Of a stretch of 60,000 nt of DNA, positions 32,074-44,000 are shown in pieces. Below the pieces are notes generated by a model. It did no database searches. It saw only the letters and a list, made by a program, of their open reading frames with translations, and was not told where the DNA came from. Positions within the stretch are counted from its first letter, which is position 1. Each line of letters begins with the position of its first letter. The DNA comes from Nematostella vectensis. Lineage: Eukaryota > Cnidaria > Anthozoa > Actiniaria > Edwardsiidae. Made by a program: the position numbers and the translations under genes. Location: positions 13,866,856 to 13,926,855 of the forward strand of contig NC_064040.1 of assembly GCF_932526225.1 (NCBI RefSeq), given 5' to 3'.

Positions 32074-35000
32074 CTGAAACAATAAATCATTATAATAGCG
32101 GCATCGACATCACCATCATCATCATTACCCATCATCACCATCTTTATTTTTAGCATCATCACTATCATCGTCATCATCATCATCACGACAATCGTCACCT
32201 CAATCATCGTCATCACCATGATCATCATTATCATCATAATCACCATTATCATCATCATCGTCATCACCATCAACATCATCAAAATCATCGTCATCACCAT
32301 GCTCATTATCATAATCACTATCATCACTATCTCCATCATCATCGTCATCACCATCATCATCATCACAATCATCGTCATCACCATGCTCATCATCATAATC
32401 ACTATCATCATCATCACAACTATTATTATCACCATCATCAATCAGCATCAGCACAGCAATTATCTCAATCACTGCAACTCATTATTGAGCAACATTATAA
32501 TCATATTTACACACAATGATAACCGTCATCATCACAACCATGGTCTTCTTTCTATTATAGCGATCACAAATTCTAAAAGGTAACCCCTTAAAACGACATG
32601 TCACCTCACAAGACCCAACGTTGAGTTTTGCAGCCACTAGACCAATGAGCTCGTTTTCTCGCAGGGAGAACTGCTCGGATCCTTTAGTGTGGTACTCTGT
32701 CAGCTCTCCACGCAGATTAGATCGCATGAGCTAAGAAATAAATCACAAAGACAAATATTTATTTTCATGCTTCTCTTGCTCTTCCTTCTGGTATTCGAGA
32801 ATAAATCTGAGTGAGCGTGATCCCATTACTGTATGTTGATCACGGGCTTTTTAACTAACGCTAGACTGTTTATGGTAGAGGTTGTCTTTAAACACAGACA
32901 TTATCAAGTCTTCGCTCTTGTTCTGAGTGAGCGTGATCCCATTACTGTATGTTGATCACGGGCTTTTTAACTAACGCTAGACTGTTTATGGTAGAGGTTG
33001 CCTTTAAACACAGACATTATCAAGTCTTCGCTCTTGTTCCAAAAAACAATGGAAATAGTCCTCGGGTGCATAGGTTTCTGTAGTAAGGGTCCGCAGTAAA
33101 TGGCCATGCTGTTGCGGCTACCCCGCCTATTGTAGCGAAGCTAATAAAATAAATAAATAAATAAAATAAAATAAAATAAAATAAAAAAAAGTCTAGACCC
33201 AGGAAGTACGACAGCTTGGTAAGGCCAGCCTTATATGGTATGTCACGCGGAGTGTGTTTCTGGTCACGTATTATTGTAATGTCACACCAACCTGCTGTTG
33301 TTTTCTGACAGGCAAATGTAGACCCAGGACATACGACAGTTTGGCAAGGGCAGCGTTATATGGTATGTTATGTGGACTGTGTGACTTGGTCACGTGTTAT
33401 TGTAATGTCACACCAACCTGCTGTTGTTTTCTGACAGGCAAATCTAGACCCAGGACATATGACAGTTTGGTAAGGGCAGCGTTATATGGTATGTTATGTG
33501 GACTGTGTGACTTGGTCACGTGTTATTGTAATGTCACACCAACCTACTGTTGTTTTCTGACAGGCAAGTCTAGACCCAGGACATACGACAGTTTGGCAAG
33601 GGCAGCGTTATATGGTATGTTATGTGGACTGTGTGACTTGGTCACGTGTGATTGTAATGTCACACCAACCTACTGTTGTTTTCTGACAGGCAAGTCTAGA
33701 CCCAGGACATATGACAGTTTGGTTAGGGCAGCGTTATATGGTATGTTATGTGGATTGTGTGACTTGGTCACGTGTGATTGTAATGTCACACCAACCTGCT
33801 GTTGTTTTCTGACAGGCAAATCTAGACCCAGGACATACGACAGTTTAGCAAGGGCGGCGTTATATGGCATGTTATGTGGACTGTGTGACTTGGTCACGTG
33901 TGATTGTAATGTCACACCAACCTGCTGATGTTTTCTGACAGGCAAATGTAGACCCAGGACATACGACAGTTTGGCAAGGGCAGCGTTATATGGTATGTTA
34001 TGTGGACTGTGTGACTTGGTCACGTGTGATTGTAATGTCACACCAACCTGGTCTTGTTTTCTGATAGGCAAATCTAGACCCAGGACATATGACAGTTTGG
34101 TAAGGGCAGCGTTATATGGTATGTTATGTGGACTGTGTGACTTGGTCACGTGTGATTGTAATGTCACGCCAACCTGCTGTTGTTTTCTGACAGGAAAGTC
34201 TAGACCCAGAACATACGACAGCTTGGTAAGGGCAGCGTTATATGGTATGTTATGTGGACTGTGTGACTTGGTCACGTGTGATTGTAATGGCACACCAACC
34301 TGCTGTTGTTTTCTGACAGGCAAATCTAGACCCAGGACATACGACAGTTTGGCAAGGGCAGCCTCCGTCGTCATGTCAGACCCTGGAATGACACCTGCAT
34401 CCAAAAGGGCCTGCAACACAGAATTACAAAGCAATGCTAACGAGCTCTGATTGGACCATCTTGTTTCATTCTTTTTGTCATGACCTGCTGTGAAATCATC
34501 CGGTGATTGTTAAGGGAAAGACGCATGCAATTTGTTTATCACACCAGGTACTGTCTGGTCAGTGCGAGTGGATGGGTATGGCCAGCCACTCATAAATGCG
34601 AAAACATTATTTTAACCAAAATGCGCGCAACTGACAGTAACTCTAGATAATACTTCCTTGTATTTGGTACGAAAAAAATGCAAATGAAGCCACCACGTCC
34701 GTTCTAGGCGAAAACTTAGATCGCAGCGGACGTTGGATTTGTGCACGTGCCATCCTTGACATTCCAACTACATTGTTGAGAACGGCAGTGTCAAGAACGG
34801 CACACACGCAAAACCAGCGTCCGTGGCATTCTACGTTTTCGCATGCTTAAGGTCCCTTGTAGTAGCAGTCTACTACCTGATTATGCAGACATTTTGTATA
34901 GTTCACTGTGAGAAATCCCACGCTTACGGTAGATGAACCATTCAGACCGACCTTGCCCGTGGCGTAGGAGTCTACCACTTGTCCATGCAGACACTGCGTA

Positions 35001-38000
35001 CAGTTCACTATCAGAACACCACGTTTAGATGCTTCCATCAGCTCTTGAAGAAGGTCCTTTCTGGAGTCGGGTCCATTACCACTGCCGTACGTCTCCAGCA
35101 CTATACCCCTTATAGGAGGCTGTAGGAACGCCCTAACCTGCAACCAGCATCATTTACATATATGATCACAAAACGTTACCTACTAACATAACAAAACAGA
35201 GCAAAAAAATGGCAAGTTTTCCCAAAATAAGGTCTGGTTAACTTCGGTAAGCTTGAATTTTTGCATAGAGGTTTCTTATGTCATGTACACCAACATATCA
35301 AAAAGTGTTTTTTTACTAATGGATTTGTCTTCGAGATATGAGGCTTGAAGTGCAATTTTCACATGTTCAAAGTATGAATTCTCCTCGTTTTTAGGGAGAA
35401 GTCGGGCTCTGATTAGAAATTAAGCCAACTTTGCTCGCTAGTATCTAAATTTTATATCTTCTAAATTTCTTTAAAATTTGGAATAAAGCTTTTGGTCAGA
35501 GAAACTCCTTGTATTTGGAATCTTGAGCTTATATATTGAGAATAAGAAAATTTCATGCCATTTTTTTTGCTCTGTCTAACAAAGATAATGTCACATACTA
35601 TCGAATTTAAGAATAAGGAAAGGGAAGGGAAAGAAAGGAAGGAAAATAAAGATCTACATTATCCAGTATTACATCCCGAACTAGTGTACCTAAGAGAGAA
35701 TACTTATCTTCTGGGGAAATGAGCCCATAATTCAGACTATAGGTTTGCGGATTACAATCAACTTTCAAATCCTAACATTACTGACACATTATTCTGGACA
35801 GCGAACTTTTGTGGTGAAGACTTATGTGTAATGCAAAAGAAATGATTGAAAGTAGAGCCCCTTGTTGTTGTATCTCTTTCTTTGCGCTGTGTAATGATGT
35901 GTCTTAAAGTATGTAAGTCAAGAGTTAAATGTGTAAGCTATCTACTCACAGTGGCTGTTGTGATACCAGGAAAGATTCTCAAGACTCCAACATGTGGCAC
36001 CAGGTTTGTGCGAACAGTAAACTTTCCACTGACATTACACCTGAACACCTCATCCCATTCAACTACAGAAAATAAAATAGATACAGTACATCAACACTAG
36101 TGATAGTATCCTTGGCAACATGAAATTCAACTGGAAATGTATAAAAAATAGGTAATTCTACTTGAAATGAACCATATTCAAAATACCTGAACACCTAATT
36201 AAATAAAAATTCCAGACTCCATCTTCACCAACTGAGGGCACATTACCCTAAATTCCACCCTGGCCAACAAATGGTATATTACATTCAATTCCAGACTAAA
36301 CCTTGGCCAACTCAGGGTACATTTCCTTCAATTCTAGACTATACCTTAACCAACTTGGGTACATTACCTCCAATTCCAGACTACACCCTAACCAACTTGG
36401 GTACATTACCTTCAATTCCAGACTACACCCTGGCCAGCTCAGAGTACATTACCTTCAATTACAGACTACACTCTGGCCAATCAGAGTACATTACCTTCAA
36501 TTCCAGACTACACCCTGGCCAACTTGGGTGCATTACCTTCAATTCCAGACTACACCCTGGCCAACTCAGGGTACATTACCTTCGATTCCAGACTACACCT
36601 TGGCCAACTCAGAGTACATTACCTTCAATTCCAGACTACACCCTGGCCAACTCAGGGTACATTACCTTCGATTCCAGACTACACCTTGGCCAACTCAGGG
36701 TACATTACCTTCAATTCCAGACTACACCCTCGCCAACTTGGGAATATTACCTTAAATTCCAGACTACACCTCAGCCAACTCAGGGTATATTACCTTAAAT
36801 TCCAGACTACACCTTGGCCAACTCAGGGTATATTACCTTCAATTCCAGACTAAACCTTGGCCAACTCAGAGTACATTACCTTCAATTCCAGACTAAACCT
36901 TGGCCAACTCAGAGTACATTACATTCAATTCCAGACTAAACCTTGGCCAACTCAGAGTACATTACATTCAATTCCAGACTACACCCTGGCCAATCAGAAT
37001 ACATTACCTTCAATTCCAGACTACACCCTGGCCAATCAGAGTACATTACCTTCAATTCCAGACTACACCCTGGCCAACTTGGGTGAATTACCTTCAATTT
37101 CAGACTTCCATCTCGCCAACTCAGGGTACATTACCTTCAATTCCAGACTACACCCTGGCCAACTTGGGTACATTACCTTCAATTCCAGACTACACCCTAG
37201 TCAACTCAGGGTACATTACCTTCAATTCCAGACTACACCTTGGCCAACTCAAAGTACATTACCTTCAATTCCAGACTACACCCTGGTCAACTCAGGGTAC
37301 ATTACCTTCAATTCCAGACTACACCATGGTCAACTCAGGGTACATTACAGTACCTTCAATTCCAGACTCCACTTTGGCCAGCTCGGAAAAGTTTGGTGAG
37401 TCAAATGCACCAAAGCTCCTAGAGTCAACCTTGAGGCATCGGTTTCCCCTGTACAACTTGCCGTGGAAATACACTGTCACCTAAATGAAGAGGAAAAAGA
37501 GACATAAGAAAAAATTGACAGCAGATGCATGTCTAGAGGGGGTTAGAGGGGTTCTGACCCTGAACAGCTCAATGTGTCAAGAAGATGAGAAATTGTATGC
37601 TTTGTTGCTGAATTGACTGGATTATCTGTTGCAGTTTTAGCTTGAAAGTTAGAACTCCTGAACGTTTTTCTTTCTTTCCCAAAAAATTACAACCTTGTTA
37701 GTCTTTTACAATGTTTACTACACAATCAGGGTATAAGGAGCTTGCTGGTCAAATGCTGTGGTCAGAAGAAGGTCAAAAAGGGCTCCTCCTATATTGGTTG
37801 GACTTGTTTGAAGTCAGGATCTAGAATGTAAGGCATTCTCCTCAACAGGTTTGGTCAGCAAGTGATCACCATCCCCCTTGGTGCACCCTTACCTCAGGAA
37901 TAACATGATGACCTGCTATCATTAGTGCACCAAACAGATTGTCTCTACCATCATTCAGATGTTCATTGATGGGACTCTGAAATAAGAAGAAAGGTATCCT

Positions 38001-41000
38001 ATTGTTAATGGAGATCTGGGGATAGATCGTGAAACAGGGAAGCTATGTATGTCTACCTGCGATCCGGTAAATATCACTGACTTTCCAAGATTCTCAAACA
38101 TAAAAGATAGAGCAGATGCAGTGTAGGGCAGGGTGTCAGTGCCATGAAGAATCACAAAGCCAGAGTATTTCTCATATTTCTCTTTAATAATGTTTGCGAT
38201 GGCAATCCAGCCCTTCATGTCCATGTCTTGTGAGTGCTTCACAAGATCTTCTTTAACCATCTCCAGAACATCAACAAACACCCGCACCCCATACCTCGAC
38301 ACCCTAGAATAGAAAAAGATGCAAGCATCAAATTATCACTTTCAATGTAAAATAATATCTTCTATGATATGGATAATTTCTATTTATTTACTGCACTGAA
38401 AATGCGGATTTTTTGTGTACTTTTTTAAAACCATGAACAACAAATATTTAGATCATGTTGCATTCAATTGGTAAAAAAAAACGATATATACAAATGTCAA
38501 CTGTTCAGGGTATTACTGGTCGCACTGTAATTTGCAAAAAATTTCACTTTTCATCGTACAAAAATCAAAGAATTCTAGCCTTAAAGTGTTTCTGAAGCGA
38601 AAATCGTGTCAGGCTGTTCTTAGGCTTATTATAAAATTCAATTTTCGCTTAATATTATAAAAGAAAAGTCAAAATAAAAGATTATGAGGAACATGACGCA
38701 ATTATTCTTCAAAGAGAGGTAACAAGTGCGACAAAAAATACAGCGAAATTACGTCATAGGCACCCCCCCCCCCCCGTGTTTCGTCACACGGTTGCTTACT
38801 ACGCTGAAGGAGCCATTTTGAATCGATCATTGACCGAAAAGTTCACTAGTTTGCCCTACTATTTGTTGCGTTTATATTCTTACAATGTCTGATTACAACA
38901 AATAGTCTAGTAAAGAGTCATATTAAATTCTTCGGGAGGCAACAGGAGCGAATTTGGATCGAAAGGAGCAGTGCATTCCCTTGGAGCTGAACGGGTGAGA
39001 GTCGTTTGCACGATGCAGGGAGAAATTAGTGGATTATAAAATGATCTGTTGGATCTACCTTCAGAGAGGATAATCACGGCTTCCAGGGCAGTTTTTCAGA
39101 AGTCTAGAACTTGTGGTGAGTTTATTTTTCTGTACTCGAGCTGTGATCTGGATGCGAATAAATATGATAATACGCTCGCCGAAGCTGCACTATTTAGCTG
39201 GTTTTCAGTAGCAATCCGAAAAGAAATCATACATCACATCATAAATTTACCTTTTATTTTGTATTTAACAAAATGAATGCAATTTATTCAACTAGCAAAA
39301 CATAATTGTGAAACCTAATCCATTTAGTTGCGGAAAAGCCAAAATGGGGACTCACACAATTAACATATATTAATTAAGTAACTTTAACTACTTGTCATGA
39401 GGCTTTGGCGGATCGACCGAGGCTTTGCGAGGTCGATGCGCCAAAGCCGAGGTTTGATATTTTCCGGTATGACCGAACGGTCGAGGTTAGTAAGTTGTTT
39501 ATTATATGGCTTTTTAAAATAAAAATGACAAGAAAACAAATCAACTTTCGCTTTCGCGCGAATATCGATTAGTTTATCGATCGATTTCAAAAAGGCGGGA
39601 AAACAAAAAACACTCGCGCGCTGCCAAATCAAAAATGTAAATGAGTGAAAAGATTCAACAACAAGTAATTGGACGACTTTTGGAAGCTACAGGTTTTATC
39701 ATAGGTGAAGTTGATCCAAACAATAACAAAGAAAGCTGAGTTGTCAGTCTTCACGGCATGAATGGACTGTTTAGTTCGAAAAATCCACGGTATGTAGAAA
39801 ACAAACTTCTGAAGTAAGTTAAAATGAAAAGGCCAATCGTTTTGTGCGGCGTTTTGATTTGATGGAAATATTGCATTCACAAATAACAGGTAGTACTTAT
39901 CTTAAAGAGACTTTTATGGGTCTTTACACCCCTTGTCATTTATCCATTTGTTTGTTTATCCGATATAAATAACTTAAGCTTTGTATTTTTTGGCTATCGG
40001 TGGCGGCTCGTGATCTTATTGTTTTTCTTTGTCAAAAATTTCCTCTTCAATCTCTTCAGGATAATAAAACTCCGACTCAAAGTGCTCGTCCTCTCACATT
40101 ATCGACTTTAAGACCTGTTTGTTTCTTGTTTTTTTTTTTTCTTTTTTTGGTGGCTTTGGTTTTTTGGTCGATTTTGTTTTAGCGAAATTCGTGCAACCGA
40201 ACAAAGCAAAACAAAAAAGCTCACAAAATGTCCCGCTCGGAATACGGAAAAAGACGACCCGCTGATTAAACATTTCTGTTTCTTCTGGGTGTTAGGATTT
40301 GCTACTCGAATGTTTTTTTGCAGTTTGAAGGTGGAAAAAATATCAAAAGCCAAAAGATTGTCAAAGTTTTTTCGTAGGGCAATACGGAATTCCGTAATGC
40401 CCTCAGAGACGGGCAATACGGTAATGTCACGACTACCAATTAGCCAATCACAGCGCGCGTACTATCGTAGCCATATAATAAAACTTATATAATAAAAGTA
40501 TTTTACACCGTTTTGTAATAACAAAACAATGCACTTTATCCAAATAGCAAAACGTTATTGTGAAACCTAATCCATTTAGTTCAGGTCTAGTGGGGATTCT
40601 GTTGACTTGACTTGGATAATTTGTTAGGATCCATAATTTCTTTTCTAAAAATACTTATCAGAGTTATCATGTTGACTTTTAAAATGTTCTTTTTTTAGAT
40701 AATGACTCTCTCTTTTGCCGTTTTGCAGATGCTGGGCTTCTGTTGATGTGCACTTGAGGGCCCATGAGAAAGAGTATTAATAAACATTCTTTAATTTTGT
40801 AAGAATCATTGAGAGGCACAGTAATGCTACAGGGTCTGTACTTGATTTCAATTCAACATCATCATATACAAGCTTTAGTGATATCGCTCTCATTTCATCA
40901 TCATTATCCTATGGCCTCAGCCGAGACGGCTCAAGATGACCCTGAGGTCTTTTATTGCTCTTGGCATGTCCATTACAAACTCACTATGATTGTGCATTGC

Positions 41001-44000
41001 GTAAAACTAAAGGTTTACTCACTCATTTCAAATTTAAGTTGCTCAGAAAACTTAGATTGGCTGTACAGCATACATACCCCTTTTCTTTAGCATAGTCTTC
41101 TGCAAAATGTTCTTGATTGAGAATATCCACAAGTTTATTGATTCCAATATTTATCCACCATTTGGCAGTTTTGGAAGCAGTGACTCCAATTTTTAGAAGG
41201 CTGCTTGTTTGATACCAAGTCACAAATGTGACCATGAATAGTCACTAACTTTTGAGTGTCTAGCCAGTGTATGTGCATTAGTCTGTTATGCAATAAGCTT
41301 TTCTTTTTTAGCTGATAACAGTCAATTCAGGCTTTATTTAATTTAAATTTTAATTTTGTGACTGAAAAGTTCTTTCTTTGATCCTTGACGTCTGCATTTT
41401 GTCTTTGATTAGCTAGAAATACTATTTTTTTTTAATTGGATCACTGTTTTCATTTCTTCCTTGTTTTTTTTACCATTGCTGATGACTGTACATGGCACTT
41501 ATGGGTATTTGAAACTTATCCCTTGGTTGCACTTCGTTAGCTTCTAACTTCAATCTTGTGAAGGGGGCAATGGCTTTATTAAAAAGACATTGCTAATAGT
41601 ATAGATACAGGAGAAGAAATTATTTGCATACTGTACTATAAAAAGTTGAGGGCGAGGGTCAACATGATGGATTATAGTCTTTTTTCACCTAGCATATGAC
41701 AGCAAGCTTAGCCATGGTGGACTAGCAAGGTAAGGCTAGGTAACTCTCTATAGCCTTCTTTCTCCATCTATGGTGGACCTTGGGGTGGACCGCTGTGGTC
41801 CCCTAATCTCTGAGATTTTGTATGAAAACATAAAAAAAGACATTGGATCTCCTTTCCATGAAATCCTCATACTAGCCACCCCGGAAACACTTGATCCCCC
41901 TATTTGTAGCCCTAAGTGGAAAAACAAACTTCTTTGTGTAGTCACCTGGGTAGATGCACATTCCCCTTCTAACTCTGAAGGTGAAATATAATAAAAACAG
42001 TTTGATTTAGCAGCAGGGCTATAGCTTAGAACAAGGGGGAGGAAACTTTTCCCCCCTGTTTAGCCAAATGGACATACATGAAAAAATGTCCCCCCCCCCA
42101 CACACACCACAAAATACTAGGAATCAATGATGCTTCATGACTGAAATTATCATCCAAATCCTATAGTTCGAATTATCAGGGCTCCTACCTTTCAAATAAA
42201 AACAATGGAATTGCACGTTTTTTATAGGATGGCTGTATTGATATTATAGATCATTTATGGTAGAAGATAAGGGTCTGTTTGGTATCATCAGATTGTATGG
42301 TTTTCTGTCAGTGAATACACACAAAAAAAATCCTCTCTTTTGTACCCTACATAAATTTAACCCCAGAATAACAATAGAACAAACAACAATTTGTATTAAA
42401 ATACCCTGCTTCTGGCAGGATATGGAATAAAATCACTCCTAGGAATATTTAACCTCCTCGCTTCTAATTTCTCAATGATTACGCTGGGCTTCATCAGTTC
42501 AATGAAATCATGAATTTTTCGCCCCATCAGCATGTTTTGCTACTCTAATGGCGCCAGAACGCTTCGAGGGGATTATTATTTTGGTGTGTTTGATTCTCAC
42601 CTTGTCTAAACCTGATCGTGTAGGTTCCACTCTACAGCGGATTATGTCAATCGACCAAAACACTGTAAACGACCCTTCAGCTCAGATTTCTATAATTATC
42701 CATAATATCTTTAGCTAGAATTGATAGTCATGTTAAGACCCTCTACTAGAGATAATTCATAAAGCTCAATTGAATACGAATTATAAGAACAGCAACAAGT
42801 AAATGACTTGAGAACAATGACGCTACCCCAACGAGTGCACGTGTAAGCGATCAAAACTGAACAAAACGAGACAAATACCTTGCCATTTTCTCGACGACTT
42901 TGCCTTCTTGATAGACTTATTTCTCTCTAAAACCCTTTCACACCCCATATTGCTCTTAGATTCGCTATCGATTTTTCTGTGCCTAGCTACAAGACTTTGT
43001 GTAACTCGTTGGCTCCGACGTAGCAGCTTGTTCAAATTGCCTAAGGTTCGAAAGGTGCAAAATTCTGATTTTCTCAACAATTTTCATGCCAGATAAGTCT
43101 ATTTGCACCGTCTCATTTTAGGGGTGGAAGGAATATTGACAAGTCAATTGTTAGGCCGTAATTTTTGCAGCTTTTGTGGCCTCGGGAATCCGCAAAGTAA
43201 ACTTCTACTGGCCTGTGTTGTGGCCATGACCGTCGCCTTCCTTTTGCACGCTTTTTCTCTTCCCGCTGAGCAAGCAGCCGTGTGACGTCACAAGCCCTTC
43301 TAAATGTCCACTTGATAGGACAAAAACACCAACTTCACGCAATATTTTTTTTCCAATGGGTTTATGTGGATCGAAAAAGCTTTGAAATGTTGTTTCTTTG
43401 ATATTTGAGGTTTAAAAAAAATGATACAAAAAGGCTATGTTTCCTTTCGCTTCAGAAACACTTTAAGGGACATACTACAGTAGATTGACAACCTACAAGA
43501 ATTGAATACCATGTTCATGCACTAGATAATCAAATATGTCCTCAACATGTTTTTGGTGGCTGTCTGGCATGATAGATGCAGTTATTTTTGTGTATATTTT
43601 TGTGTATTTTATGTCGTTTATTGGATACTGCAGCTACTGTAGATTAAGAGCAATATGGAAAAACGCTGTATAGCTTACGGCATGACTAGCTGATCATTGG
43701 CCACTTCCTCTTCTGGAAGGTCATCTAGAAGGTTCTCATCAATATTATCAACATAATCATCATCATACATCATTGGCAGCTTCTTCATCTCATTCAGAAC
43801 AAGGTCTTTCTCAACATCATAGCCTGGCAATGAGCATATCACAAGAAGTCAATTAACAATATTCTACATACCTTATGTGCTAAGCTTGAAAAGTGAAACT
43901 GAAAAAGGTGGAACCCAAAGGCATTTACTAAAACAATATATTGATTTCTGGTGTGGCCATCTCGATATAATAATGTTCTCAATATAACAATGCAAGTCTT

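Noticed and set aside
32034-32583. Met/Val-, Asp- and Ile-rich frames on both strands
   Set aside because: Composition artefacts of the (ATC/CAT)n microsatellite; the - strand ones also run across ASPG intron 9.
33254-33928. 224-codon + strand frame with repeated Cys-rich blocks
   Set aside because: It is the antisense reading of the 126-bp array from ASPG exon 8; the unit length (a multiple of three) keeps all readings open. No start or splice context of its own.
36271-37484. Several overlapping frames of 109-194 codons with repeated [18 protein letters not shown] blocks
   Set aside because: Translations of the 43-bp minisatellite in three frames, antisense to ASPG exon 5 copies; not genes.
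41023-41235. 70-codon - strand frame ([20 protein letters not shown]...) as a possible missing ASPG exon
   Set aside because: It matches nothing in the asparaginase family, and ASPG exons 2 and 3 already join in phase across this intron. It may belong to the TTAA element.
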